The notes: generated from the letters alone by a model not told the origin. 64,000 nt of DNA from Alcanivorax hongdengensis A-11-3 (GCF_000300995.1 NZ_AMRJ01000010.1:1-64000); one strand, 5' to 3'. Shown: positions 29,830 through 37,199, counted from the stretch's first letter. Numbers and translations: made by a program.

Positions 29830-30981
29830 TTGGATCGCCGTAAATTTGTTTCTGCCCTGGGTCTGGGCCTGGGCGCCGCCGCGCTGGCCGGCTGTGGCCA
29901 GCAGGATTGTGACAAGCCCGAAGCCGGCGACGCCGAAGCCAAAAGCAAAAGCGAGCCCAAGCCGCAGACCTACGAATGGAAAATGGTCACCACCTGGCCC
30001 AAGAACTACCCGGGCCTGGGCGCCGGCGCCAACCGCTTCGCCAAGCGCGTGGAGGAAATGACCGCCGGGCGCATCAAGATCAAGGTTTACGGCGCCAAGG
30101 AACTGGTCCCCGCCTTTGAAGTATTCGATGCGGTGCGCCAGGGCAGCGCGGAAATGGGCCACGGCGCCGCCTACTACTGGAAAGGCAAACACCCGGCCAC
30201 GCCCTTCTTCACCGCCGTGCCCTTCGGCCTCACCGCCCAGGAAATGAACGGCTGGCTGCACTACGGTGGCGGCCAGGAGCTGTGGGATGACCTCTACGCC
30301 CAGTTCGGTCTCAAGCCCTTTGCCTGCGGCAACACCGGCACCCAGATGGCCGGCTGGTTCAACAAGGAAATCAACAGCATCGACGACCTCAAGGGCCTGA
30401 AGATGCGCATGCCCGGCCTGGCTGGCGAAGTGCTCGGCAAGGTCGGCGCCACCCCGGTACAACTGCCCGGCGCCGAAGTGTTTACCTCCCTGCAAACCGG
30501 CGCCATCGACGCCGCCGACTGGGTCGGCCCCTACAACGACCTGACCTTTGGCCTGCAACGGGTGGCCAAGTACTACTACTACCCGGGTTGGCAGGAACCG
30601 GGCCCCACCCTGGAACTGACCATCAACAAGAAAGTCTGGGACAGCCTGCCCATGGACCTGCAGGCCATCATCCGCTACGCCGCCCAGTCCGAAAACCAGG
30701 ACATGCTCGACGAATACACCGCCCGCAACAACGCGGCGCTGGAAGAGCTGGTCAACAAGCACGGCGTCCAGGTACGCCGCCTGCCCGATGACGTGCTCGC
30801 CGCGCTCAAGGGCGCCAGCGACGACGTGATCGAAGCCCTGGTGGCCGACAACAAGGAAGCCCGCAAGGTGTACGACTCCTACCGCGCCTTCCGCGACCAG
30901 TCAGTGAACTACCAGGCCGTGGCCGAGCAATCCTACATGAACGTGCGCAGCCAGCTGGAAAAAGGCGACAAGAAAGCCTGA
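29830..30981 (+). CDS. TRAP transporter substrate-binding protein (DctP family), Tat-exported lipoprotein
   Basis: A 383-aa periplasmic binding protein. The N-terminus has a twin-arginine signal (DRRKFVSALGLG) and lipobox LAGC. The mature part matches the DctP fold: WKMVTTWPKNYPG, a central arginine segment LKMRMPGLAGEVLGKVGATPVQL (the conserved Arg contacts the substrate carboxylate) and EVFTSLQTGAIDAADWVGPYND. The WxGPxxD region resembles binding proteins for 2-oxo acids (TakP-like), so an organic acid substrate is likely. The start is TTG 29830 with GGAGGAAG upstream. No permease genes follow; DctM and DctQ genes are 12.5 kb away in the opposite orientation and may or may not be its partners. 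Confidence 0.85.
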   Translation: MDRRKFVSALGLGLGAAALAGCGQQDCDKPEAGDAEAKSKSEPKPQTYEWKMVTTWPKNYPGLGAGANRFAKRVEEMTAGRIKIKVYGAKELVPAFEVFDAVRQGSAEMGHGAAYYWKGKHPATPFFTAVPFGLTAQEMNGWLHYGGGQELWDDLYAQFGLKPFACGNTGTQMAGWFNKEINSIDDLKGLKMRMPGLAGEVLGKVGATPVQLPGAEVFTSLQTGAIDAADWVGPYNDLTFGLQRVAKYYYYPGWQEPGPTLELTINKKVWDSLPMDLQAIIRYAAQSENQDMLDEYTARNNAALEELVNKHGVQVRRLPDDVLAALKGASDDVIEALVADNKEARKVYDSYRAFRDQSVNYQAVAEQSYMNVRSQLEKGDKKA

Positions 30982-31008
30982 TCCGCGACCTGCATGCAAC
31001 AAGACAAG

Positions 31009-31031
31009 ACGGGGCCCTTTGGCCCCGTTTT
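31009..31031 (+). terminator. Rho-independent terminator after the dctP-type gene
   Basis: An ACGGGGCC/GGCCCCGT stem with a four-base loop, then TTT, 28 bases after the stop codon. It also marks the chromosomal side of the integron. Confidence 0.85.
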
Positions 31032-31077
31032 CATGTCCGCACGAGCTTTAACGGACTGTACCTGAGTGTGCTCCCGC

Positions 31078-32061
31078 CTATTGCGCTATAGGACTCTTGA
31101 CGCCGGCAAAACCCTGCCCGAGGACATGCGTGTAGATCTGGGTGGTGTTCAGGTCGCTATGACCAAGCAACTCCTGCACGGTGCGAATGTCGGCGCCATT
31201 AAGCAGTAACTGTGTGGCGAAGGAATGACGGAAGGTATGGCTGGTGGCAGGTTTGTTAATACCCGCTTTGCGCACCGCCTGACGCACGGCCTTTTGAACC
31301 GCAGAGACATGGATATGGTGGCGTACCCATACGCTGTTGTGGTCTTGGCAAACACTGGATGATGGAAAAAGCCACTGCCACTGGCTGGAAATATTGGCAA
31401 ATGGGTATTTTCGTTCCAGCGCAAAGGGCATTGAGACAGGGACGCGCTCTGTCGTAGGAGTTCGATTTATCCGGTTTGTGGTTGCCCGGATAAGCGCTGA
31501 AAGGGCGGGAATCAGCGGTTCCGGCAGCAAGGTCGTGCGGTCCTTGCCTCCTTTGCCGTTGCGGACAGTGATGGTCTTGTTGTTGAAATCGATGTCCTTG
31601 ATACGAAGTCGGGCGACTTCAGTTACGCGCATTCCTGAGCCATAAATAAGAGAGATGATTAAGCGGTGGGGTTCCGGTAAGTGTTCAATCACGCAGATGG
31701 CTTCCGCATGAGATAAGACAACGGGGAGTTTGGCCGGTCGTTTAGCGCGACTGATATTTTCCATTTCTCCCAGTGGTTGATGGATAACATGCCGATACAG
31801 GAACACCAGGGCGTTCAGGGCCTGGTTCTGAGTGGCGGCAGCGACATGACGACGTGTCGCCAACCAGGTCAGAAAAAGCGAGACCTCGCGCTCCGCCATC
31901 TCCTCCGGATGACGCATCTTGTGAAAGCGGATGAAATAACGAATCCAGTACCAGTAAGTTTTCTCGGTACGAGTACTGTAATGCCGCACCCGAATCGACT
32001 CGCGAAATTGCTCACGAAGCCTGGGGCGATCAGCACGATCCTTGTGCATAGCCTGCTCCAT
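31078..32061 (-). CDS. intI: Integron integrase (IntI)
   Basis: A 327-aa tyrosine recombinase that inserts and excises gene cassettes at attI/attC. Catalytic residues are all present: R145 (GSGMRVTEV), K173 (GKGGKDR), H275 and R278 (TSHTFRHS), H301 (LGHSDLN) and Y310 (TTQIYTH). The integron-specific insert between motifs II and III is visible at about residues 213-234 (ALERKYPFANISSQWQWLFPS), separating it from XerC/D. The N-terminal SAM-like domain spans about 10-95. The ATG at 32061 gives the listed length; an internal Met5 is possible. A LexA-type box lies 14 bases upstream, so SOS control is likely. The gene looks intact. Confidence 0.95.
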   Translation of the reverse strand: MEQAMHKDRADRPRLREQFRESIRVRHYSTRTEKTYWYWIRYFIRFHKMRHPEEMAEREVSLFLTWLATRRHVAAATQNQALNALVFLYRHVIHQPLGEMENISRAKRPAKLPVVLSHAEAICVIEHLPEPHRLIISLIYGSGMRVTEVARLRIKDIDFNNKTITVRNGKGGKDRTTLLPEPLIPALSALIRATTNRINRTPTTERVPVSMPFALERKYPFANISSQWQWLFPSSSVCQDHNSVWVRHHIHVSAVQKAVRQAVRKAGINKPATSHTFRHSFATQLLLNGADIRTVQELLGHSDLNTTQIYTHVLGQGFAGVKSPIAQ

Positions 32062-32074
32062 ACCAATGTATTTA

Positions 32075-32094
32075 TACTGTTCATCTGAGCAGTA
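32075..32094. promoter_or_regulatory. LexA (SOS) box upstream of intI
   Basis: TACTGT-N8-GCAGTA, a near-perfect palindrome matching the gammaproteobacterial LexA consensus TACTGTATATATATACAGTA in the outer arms with one change (A to G at the start of the right CAG arm). It lies 13 bases from the intI start codon, the position where LexA represses intI in Vibrio and class 1 integrons. Confidence 0.8.
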
Positions 32095-32186
32095 TTATTG
32101 GCCTGGGCAAAAGAGGAAGTCAACATATTCAATCATACGGTCACGGCCGTGTTTGTAACACGCTGACATTTCTGGTTTTATTCTTC

Positions 32187-32193
32187 GTTATAC
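32187..32193 (+). other. Candidate attI recombination core
   Basis: GTTATAC, a GTTRRRY-like core 126 bases upstream of intI and just before the first attC-like hairpin. IntI would cut between G and TT. The rest of attI presumably lies at about 32130-32193. The alternative is that the array begins at 32260 and this core is chance. Confidence 0.5.
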
Positions 32194-32198
32194 AAATT

Positions 32199-32266
32199 AA
32201 ATAACTGTGATATGAAGCCGGCGCGTTCATTGGATATTCGAGCCGGCTTCCTAATACCTGTTATGT
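32199..32266 (+). repeat. attC site 0, in a cassette with no gene
   Basis: Left AATAAC (R'') and right GTTATGT (R') cores bracket an imperfect hairpin whose centre has a perfect nine-base inverted repeat, GAAGCCGGC/GCCGGCTTC (32214-32222 and 32242-32250). If the core at 32187 is attI, the cassette 32188-32260 is only 73 bases and is almost all attC. Confidence 0.6.
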
Positions 32267-32284
32267 TGTGAGGAGAGTTAAGCA

Positions 32285-32671
32285 GTGATATCGAGCCTTG
32301 ACCATATAGTCCTAACTGTTCGCAGCATTGAGGATACAGTTCGCTTCTATACGGAAGTGCTAGGTATGGAGCAAGAAATTTTCGGCGCGGGACGAGTTGC
32401 GTTGAATTTTGGTGCTCAAAAGATCAATTTGCATGAATCAGGTAAAGAATTTGAGCCAAAAGCTAACTCCCCTACGCCAGGTTCAGCCGACGTATGCTTT
32501 ATTACAGATTTGCCTATCAGCGAAGCCTACGATCGAGTTTCGGAAAAGAGCGTCTGTATCATTGAGGGTATCGTTTCACGTACGGGGGCGGTAGGACCAA
32601 TTCAGTCGTTTTATTTCCGAGATCCAGATCATAATTTGATCGAGGTGTCGTCATATGCAACTGCAACATAA
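32285..32671 (+). CDS. VOC (glyoxalase/bleomycin-resistance fold) protein, cassette 1
   Basis: A 128-aa single vicinal-oxygen-chelate protein. The beta-alpha-beta repeats begin with [24 protein letters not shown] and end with [13 protein letters not shown]. Candidate metal ligands are H7 and the C-terminal glutamate of NLIEV. VOC proteins range from glyoxalase and extradiol dioxygenase to antibiotic-binding (fosfomycin or bleomycin type) activities; the sequence does not decide. The start is GTG 32285 with GAGGAG nine bases upstream, directly after the attC0 core. The stop codon TAA falls inside the R'' box of attC1, typical of cassettes. Confidence 0.85.
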   Translation: MISSLDHIVLTVRSIEDTVRFYTEVLGMEQEIFGAGRVALNFGAQKINLHESGKEFEPKANSPTPGSADVCFITDLPISEAYDRVSEKSVCIIEGIVSRTGAVGPIQSFYFRDPDHNLIEVSSYATAT

Positions 32672-32749
32672 CAAATGCAGGCACGGCGACGCCTACTACA
32701 TTGCGCCTTCGGCTTCATTTCGTAGGCGCGCATGCTGCAAGCGTTACGA
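32666..32749 (+). repeat. attC site 1
   Basis: An 84-base imperfect palindrome between ACATAAC (R'') and GTTACGA (R', crossover after G32743). Inner arms include AATGCAGGCA...GCATGCTGCAAGC and GACGCCTAC...GTAGGCGC. Confidence 0.85.
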
Positions 32750-32762
32750 TTTTGGAAAAGCG

Positions 32763-33248
32763 ATGAGCGCTGATCAGATTACGACTTATGCAGCTTGGTG
32801 GGGCGCAATTATTGCAACCGCCGTGTTCTTTTGGGACGTCTGGAAATGGAGGCGTGATAAGGCTGCGATTGAAATGACTGTTCGTCCAAATATGACTGTT
32901 ATTGGAGAACCAGAGCTAGAGGATAAGTATTGGATTAAGGTTTCTGCTACCAATAAAGGAACCAGGCCTACAACCATAAAAATGGTGGGCGCCGAAATAT
33001 ATCCTTCGTTTATAGAATACATCATGAAGCGAAACACAGAGGAATATGTATTTCCTAACGCTGGAATGCAAGACCCTTTACCAAGAGTGCTCAATCCAGG
33101 CGAGGAATGGTCCGGTCTAGTTCCACAGATTCGGAAAGATAAGCAACTAAATTTTCTTGATCTGGCATCCGAAAAAATTGTCGTATTGGTTCTGCAGCAA
33201 ACTATTGCGCCAAAATTAGTCAGGGTTAGATTGAGCAGTACAAAATAA
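32763..33248 (+). CDS. Cassette 2 hypothetical protein, one TM helix plus beta-rich domain
   Basis: A 161-aa protein of unknown family. One N-terminal membrane helix (about residues 8-25, TYAAWWGAIIATAVFFW) is followed by a short basic stretch (KWRRDK) that would face the cytoplasm. The rest is a predicted beta-rich cytoplasmic domain carrying VSATNKGTRPTTIKMVGAEIYPS. ATG 32763 follows GGAAAAG; a longer in-frame start at 32655 would run through attC1 and is rejected. The cassette 8 protein has the same plan (N-terminal anchor, then V-x-N-x-G-x-x-P-x-x-I). Function is unknown. Confidence 0.72.
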   Translation: MSADQITTYAAWWGAIIATAVFFWDVWKWRRDKAAIEMTVRPNMTVIGEPELEDKYWIKVSATNKGTRPTTIKMVGAEIYPSFIEYIMKRNTEEYVFPNAGMQDPLPRVLNPGEEWSGLVPQIRKDKQLNFLDLASEKIVVLVLQQTIAPKLVRVRLSSTK

Positions 33249-33307
33249 TCGTAACAAGTCAAAGCACTCGGACGCAGTGAACTGCGCCGGTGTTTGTGGC
33301 GTTATGA
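33249..33307 (+). repeat. attC site 2
   Basis: A 59-base site from CGTAAC (R'') to GTTATGA (R', crossover after G33301), with central arms CGGACGCAGT/ACTGCGCCGG. It is the compact length of classic 59-base elements. Confidence 0.82.
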
Positions 33308-33331
33308 GTCTTAAAGACTTGGAAACCGATC

Positions 33332-33547
33332 ATGGAAACTACTAAAGAAGAAAAAGAATTTCTGACCGGTGAAACACTGCAAAAGAAAGTGCTGCACAAC
33401 AATCGAAAGCGTCGTTTATCTAAATTAGTCATTTATTCTATCCATGGCTTATTTTTAGTGCTGGCTGTAATGTCCGCATACTTCGGTAGTTGGCTAGGCG
33501 CCGGTGCTTTATTGGTATTGTGGGGTGTGCTTGTATTTAGTTTCTAG
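33332..33547 (+). CDS. Cassette 3 small membrane protein
   Basis: A 71-aa protein with a charged N-terminal 30 residues (Lys/Glu-rich, then NNRKRRLSK) followed by two hydrophobic segments (about 31-48 and 50-70) with a short glycine-containing turn. I do not recognise a family. Start ATG 33332 has only a weak GGAAA upstream. It fills the cassette 33302-33627 and no other frame there is better. The topology (basic, then a hairpin of two helices) is that of a small inner-membrane protein. Confidence 0.6.
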   Translation: METTKEEKEFLTGETLQKKVLHNNRKRRLSKLVIYSIHGLFLVLAVMSAYFGSWLGAGALLVLWGVLVFSF

Positions 33548-33551
33548 CAAG

Positions 33552-33633
33552 CTCATAACAAGCGGCTTAAAAACCGCTCCACTTCGTTCCGCTGGACGCG
33601 CCATTCGGCGCGCCTTTTAGCCGGGCGTTAGGT
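33552..33633 (+). repeat. attC site 3
   Basis: An 82-base palindrome from TCATAAC (R'') to GTTAGGT (R', crossover after G33627). Arms such as AAGCGGCTTAAAA...TTTTAGCCG and GGACGCGCC/GGCGCGCC are self-complementary. Confidence 0.85.
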
Positions 33634-33965
33634 TGCTCTGCCTTTTCCTGTTTATTGAGGGCGGAGCGGTTTGAAATTCACTGCCAGTAGCGGGCAGTTC
33701 AGCATCAGATTTCGTGCCGGTTCACATATCCGGCAGTTTCGTTCCTGGTGCCGTTGTTGAGATTAGTGGTTGTGGCAAGGCATTTCCGTTCGTTGTGGGT
33801 TGCCACATTCCAGGTTGGCGGTAGCTGCAAAGTCAGCGTTCTTGCAGGTGCCATAAATTCAGGTTGGGTTCGCAGGCTCACACCGTGCCAGTAGTTGGCA
33901 GTGACGTGTCGCCAACCTAACCAGGCAAGGCAGCGGACGCAAAATACGCGCCGCTGCTCGCAGCG
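33628..33965 (+). mobile_element. Cassette 4: gene-less cassette, paralogue of cassette 5
   Basis: 338 bases with no credible frame on the plus strand. It aligns along its length with cassette 5: both start with a CTCTGCCTTTTC segment, both carry CACATATCCGGCAGTTTCGT (33723 and 34062), GTAGCTGCAAAGTC, GCGTTCTTGC and a CACCGTGCCAGTAGTTG block, and both end in nearly the same attC. A minus-strand frame is partly shared but has no start codon and is broken by a one-base length difference. A structured RNA, a promoter cassette or a decayed gene are the options. Confidence 0.7.
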
Positions 33966-33971
33966 TTAAAT
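33915..33971 (+). repeat. attC site 4
   Basis: A 57-base site from ACCTAAC (R'') to GTTAAAT (R', crossover after G33965), with arms AGGCAAGGCAGCGG/CCGCTGCTCG. It is almost the same as attC 5. Confidence 0.85.
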
Positions 33972-34299
33972 GGCTCTGCCTTTTCTATTCGCCGAAGGGC
34001 GTTGCCAAAACATAAATCGGTGCCGGTAGTTGGCGCCGCAGCATCAGGCTCCTTGCCGGGCCACATATCCGGCAGTTTCGTTCCTGATGCCATTGTTGGG
34101 TAAGGTGTTTGTGGCAAGGCTTTTCCGTTCGTTGCGGACGGCCACAATCCAAATTGGGGGTAGCTGCAAAGTCTGCGTTCTTGCGGGTGCCAAAAATTTA
34201 GTCTGGTTCGCAGGTTCACACCGTGCCAGTAGTTGTGTTGGTGTGTCGCCACTTAACCAGGCAAGGCAGGGGACGCGTGCCGCGCCCCTGCTCGCAGCG
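33966..34299 (+). mobile_element. Cassette 5: gene-less cassette, paralogue of cassette 4
   Basis: 334 bases, homologous along its length to cassette 4 but diverged by many point changes and small indels, so the duplication is not recent. Two overlapping minus-strand frames (33917-34252 and 34044-34334) exist but run through attC sites and have no counterpart with a start codon in cassette 4. Together cassettes 4 and 5 make up most of the 781-base gap between supported genes. Confidence 0.7.
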
Positions 34300-34305
34300 T
34301 TATAT
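34251..34305 (+). repeat. attC site 5
   Basis: A 55-base site from ACTTAAC (R'') to GTTATAT (R', crossover after G34299), with arms GGCAGGGGACGCG/CGCGCCCCTGC. Confidence 0.85.
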
Positions 34306-34328
34306 GCGTTACGAATTATGGAGACCTC

Positions 34329-35459
34329 ATGCACTTTGACGTGAATGAAATGAGAAAGCCTTTCATTGAGTATGAGAAGCTAGAGTGTGTCGATGACGAG
34401 TTTACCTTTTATTATGATGAATCTAACAATATTAGAAAGCTGCATTTGACCTCTAAAGGATTGAATGTTGAAAAATCATGTAATTTCGTATTGGCTGGAA
34501 TTGTTCACAGAGGGGAGTGTCACAGCGCGGATTTTGAATTACTAAAGAAAAGTCTACGCTTACAAAAATCAGCTAAGGAAATCAAGCTTAAACACATTGG
34601 TAAGGGCTCGTTTGAGTGCATTCTAAAATCCGAAAAGCTGAACACCCTTTTGCAATGGCTTCTTGATAATGGTTTTTATATACACTACTTCAGTTTAAAT
34701 GTTTTATATTGGTCAATTGTTGATATCGTAGATTCAGTGATAGAAAACCTTAACCATGTTGAGCGACAGTTTTTCATTCAGGCTCACATGCTCGTTAAAA
34801 GTGACCTATACAAAGTAATAGTGAGTAATGAGTCTTTATTCTTAGAAAAGCTTAGAGATTTTGAGTATCCAAACATAAAAAGTGATAGGGTTGGGGAGTT
34901 TGCAAACTTCTTAGTTAGTTTTGTTAAGGAAAACTCTGAAGCTTTAAGTGAGGGTAGAAAGTATCTTCTGAATAAGTTCATGGAAGGCGCTGAAGGTTCA
35001 ACCGAACTTTTCTTCATCATGAATGAAAAAGACCACATTTTAATTTCCGATTTCTTTATCTATTACTTAAGAAATACATATCTATTCAAAAACTCCAAAC
35101 ATTTTTTTGATGAGGAAAAAGAGATTGAAGCTATTTTCAATAAATATGACCTCGTAGATAAAGGAGTAATTATTAATAACTACTCATTTGTTAATTCTGA
35201 AGAAATGTTAGAAGTCCAGGTTTCAGATGTCTTGGCTGGATTACTTGGAAAGTACTCTACTTTTCTTTCAGATACGGGCAAGGATAAAATAAAGATCATT
35301 AAAAATAATTTAAGACAACAGCAGCTTAGCAACTTGAATTTGTTAGAGAAATTAATTGATAAATCAGATGCAGTAAGTCGTGGTTTTTTCTATCGTTGTG
35401 TCAGTGAAGATGAATATCTGAAGAATAATTACTTCATGCATGATCAATCATGCATATAA
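34329..35459 (+). CDS. DUF3800-type protein, cassette 6
   Basis: A 376-aa protein matching the DUF3800 pattern: an N-terminal strand FTFYYDESNN with D30-E31-S32, and near the C-terminus QVSDVLAGLLGKYS with D300, as in an RNase H-like fold with spaced acidic residues. A conserved-looking KLKHIGKG segment lies near residue 90. DUF3800 proteins recur in defence islands, and a nuclease activity is suspected from the fold; here that is inference. Start ATG 34329 follows GGAGA by five bases. The gene is strikingly AT-rich (many AAT, TTA and ATA codons), far from the host's GC-rich usage. The stop lies within attC6. Confidence 0.75.
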   Translation: MHFDVNEMRKPFIEYEKLECVDDEFTFYYDESNNIRKLHLTSKGLNVEKSCNFVLAGIVHRGECHSADFELLKKSLRLQKSAKEIKLKHIGKGSFECILKSEKLNTLLQWLLDNGFYIHYFSLNVLYWSIVDIVDSVIENLNHVERQFFIQAHMLVKSDLYKVIVSNESLFLEKLRDFEYPNIKSDRVGEFANFLVSFVKENSEALSEGRKYLLNKFMEGAEGSTELFFIMNEKDHILISDFFIYYLRNTYLFKNSKHFFDEEKEIEAIFNKYDLVDKGVIINNYSFVNSEEMLEVQVSDVLAGLLGKYSTFLSDTGKDKIKIIKNNLRQQQLSNLNLLEKLIDKSDAVSRGFFYRCVSEDEYLKNNYFMHDQSCI

Positions 35460-35525
35460 CAAGGCGCTGCTACGGAAAATTTACTCGCTGGCGCTCACAA
35501 ATTTCCGCAGAGCGCGGCGTTATCT
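35454..35525 (+). repeat. attC site 6
   Basis: A 72-base site from ATATAAC (R'') to GTTATCT (R', crossover after G35519), with long arms CGGAAAATTTACTCGCTGGCGC and its partial complement CAAATTTCCGC. Confidence 0.82.
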
Positions 35526-35540
35526 CTATAGGGAGTGGCT

Positions 35541-35816
35541 ATGGTCGAGGAGAAAAGCCATGGAGAAAATGGCACCCTTTTTGAGGAGGATTGGGAGAAG
35601 GAGGGAAAAGAACTTATCAGGATGCTAAAGCTTACTCCTCTGCTGGCCCTATATGCTGGGCAGGTTGCGCACGTTTATCAGTCAGTAGGAATGGCAGCAT
35701 CTGGATTAGCATCCCTTTGGTTTGTTTTCGTCATCATTGGGTGGCCAAAGAGCATTATTGTACAGGCACTTTTGGCAATAGTTTTGGGGGTGGTTGTTCC
35801 GTTTTTCGTCTTGTAA
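35541..35816 (+). CDS. Cassette 7 small membrane protein
   Basis: A 91-aa protein with an acidic N-terminal 25 residues (two clusters of Glu/Asp and Lys) and two strongly hydrophobic segments (about 48-65 and 70-90). The ATG at 35541 follows GGGAG by five bases; an in-frame GTG at 35535 lies within that site. I do not recognise a family. It fills cassette 35520-35915. The layout resembles the cassette 3 protein (charged tail, then a two-helix hairpin), with no visible sequence identity. Confidence 0.6.
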   Translation: MVEEKSHGENGTLFEEDWEKEGKELIRMLKLTPLLALYAGQVAHVYQSVGMAASGLASLWFVFVIIGWPKSIIVQALLAIVLGVVVPFFVL

Positions 35817-35846
35817 TTCTGAATATCAAGGCCTGCTTAATGAAAG

Positions 35847-35921
35847 AGATAACACATCAATCAACTACGCGCCTATGGCGCCGGACGCAGCAAAGCTGCG
35901 CCGGTTATTGAGGCGTTAGAT
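35847..35921 (+). repeat. attC site 7
   Basis: A 75-base site from AGATAAC (R'') to GTTAGAT (R', crossover after G35915), with arms CTATGGCGCCGGACGCAG and its partner CTGCGCCGG. Confidence 0.8.
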
Positions 35922-35978
35922 TCCCAAGTTCCCCAAGAAAAGTAGACACCTCACTACAACCTAATGAGGTGTGTTTTT

Positions 35979-36296
35979 ATGGCCAAGAAGCGAAAGAATA
36001 AATACAACCACTACACCGAAGACTTCCGTAGAGAAGCGGTGCGTAGGTCAGAAGATCCAGACAGCAGCGCTGTGGAGGTGGCCCGTGAACTCGGTATTCA
36101 TCCTGGTCAGATTTATAACTGGCGCAGGCAGTACAAAAGACTTTCCGATAAGCAGTTCAACAATATGCAAGGTGTGGATTATTCCAAGCAGGAAAGCGAG
36201 GAAATGCGTGCGCTGAAGCGCGAAATCGCTGACCTCAAAGAGGAAAATGAATTCCTAAAAAAGGCGACGGCGTACTTCAGCAAAGACAAGTGGTGA
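35979..36296 (+). CDS. IS3-family transposase OrfA
   Basis: A 105-aa DNA-binding half of the transposase. A helix-turn-helix (about residues 10-50: EDFRREAVRRS...VARELGIHPGQIYNWRRQYK) precedes a leucine-zipper-like coiled coil (EEMRALKREIADLKEENEFLKKA). The ATG at 35979 is preferred over 35964 because GAGGTG lies six bases upstream. The sequence A-AAA-AAG at 36257-36263, in frame after CTA, is a -1 slippery site; slippage there reads on without a stop into orfB, giving the OrfAB fusion transposase. Confidence 0.88.
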   Translation: MAKKRKNKYNHYTEDFRREAVRRSEDPDSSAVEVARELGIHPGQIYNWRRQYKRLSDKQFNNMQGVDYSKQESEEMRALKREIADLKEENEFLKKATAYFSKDKW

Positions 36297-37162
36297 AGTA
36301 CGCCTTTATTGAGTCGTTACGGGATCAGTATCCGGTCACCAAGATGTGTCGCTGGGCTGGCGTCAGTCGCTCGGGTTACTACAAGTGGCGCAACCGCCAG
36401 CCTTCTCAGCGGCAACTTAGGCAGCTGGAGGCTGAAAGGCTACTGGTATCGCTCTTTAAGCGGTTCCGGTCTCGTTACGGAGCCCCCCGGATGACCGTTG
36501 AGCTGAAGGAAAGCGGCTGTGATATCAGTGAGAATACCGTTGCCAAGTTGATGGCGAAACAAGGGCTTAGAGCCAGGAATGGGAAGGGGTACAAGTACTT
36601 CCCGGACGTCATGGCCCACAATCATGTCAGCGACAACGTGTTAAGACGAAACTTCACGGCCAGCCGCCCGGATGAAAAGTGGGTGTCTGACATTACCTAC
36701 ATCAAGGTGGATAAAGGGTTTGTCTATCTGGCAGTAGTGATGGACTTGTTCTCGCGGAAGATCGTGGGATGGTCCCTGGATACGACGATGACAAACCAAC
36801 TAATCATCGATGCCTTCAACATGGCTCGAGAATCCAGAAATGTGGAGCCAGGACTGATTCTGCACTCAGACAGAGGTGTTCAGTACCGGTCGGGTGAGTA
36901 TCAGGCGCTGTTGCTGAGTGAAAAGATCCGGCCTAGCATGAGTCGCAAAGGGAACTGCTGGGACAATGCCGCCATGGAGTCCTTCTTCGCTCGTTTCAAG
37001 GTGGAAGCCCTTTACCAAGAAGATGTATCGAATAAGCGGGAAGCTTATTCCTGCGTTTTTGAGTACATTGAAATGTTTTATAACAGCCACCGACGACATA
37101 GCGCGCTGGGATATAAAAGCCCGAACAGGTTTGAACAAGATTACCTGAAGATGTGTGCGTAA
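36290..37162 (+). CDS. IS3-family transposase OrfB (DDE integrase domain)
   Basis: A 290-aa catalytic half. An HTH_21-type N-terminal region (WAGVSRSGYYKW...) is followed by the rve core with the DDE triad: D in SDITYIKVD, D in HSDRGVQYRS and E in GNCWDNAAMESFFARFK, 35 residues apart as usual. The frame opens at GTG 36290 or 36293, but the functional protein is probably the frameshift fusion with OrfA. The gene is complete, so the element may still be active. Confidence 0.9.
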   Translation: MVKYAFIESLRDQYPVTKMCRWAGVSRSGYYKWRNRQPSQRQLRQLEAERLLVSLFKRFRSRYGAPRMTVELKESGCDISENTVAKLMAKQGLRARNGKGYKYFPDVMAHNHVSDNVLRRNFTASRPDEKWVSDITYIKVDKGFVYLAVVMDLFSRKIVGWSLDTTMTNQLIIDAFNMARESRNVEPGLILHSDRGVQYRSGEYQALLLSEKIRPSMSRKGNCWDNAAMESFFARFKVEALYQEDVSNKREAYSCVFEYIEMFYNSHRRHSALGYKSPNRFEQDYLKMCA

Positions 37163-37199
37163 ATCAGTGTCTACTTTTGGTGGGGAATATCAATTCTTT

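Larger units (their letters stand above)
35929..37187 (+). mobile_element. IS3-family insertion sequence inside cassette 8
   Basis: A 1259-base element bounded by 20-base imperfect inverted repeats: 35929-35948 (TTCCCCAAGAAAAGTAGACA) and 37168-37187, differing at two positions. It contains orfA and orfB in the usual overlapping -1 arrangement. No target duplication is clear in the flanks (AAG on the left, TAT on the right). It sits 13 bases after the crossover of attC7 and 12 bases before the cassette 8 start codon, so it splits that cassette's leader. Confidence 0.85.

Noticed and set aside
32277..32283. GTTAAGC as the attI/cassette 1 crossover
   Set aside because: It fits the core consensus but lies between the ribosome-binding site and the GTG start of the VOC gene, whereas GTTATGT at 32260 closes a folded attC-like palindrome.
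32655..32762. Upstream extension of the cassette 2 protein
   Set aside because: It would be translated from the attC1 palindrome; ATG 32763 has its own ribosome-binding site.
33917..34334. Two minus-strand frames (111 and 96 aa) across cassette 5
   Set aside because: They run through attC sites, and the matching frame in cassette 4 has no start and is shifted by one base; not enough to call a gene.
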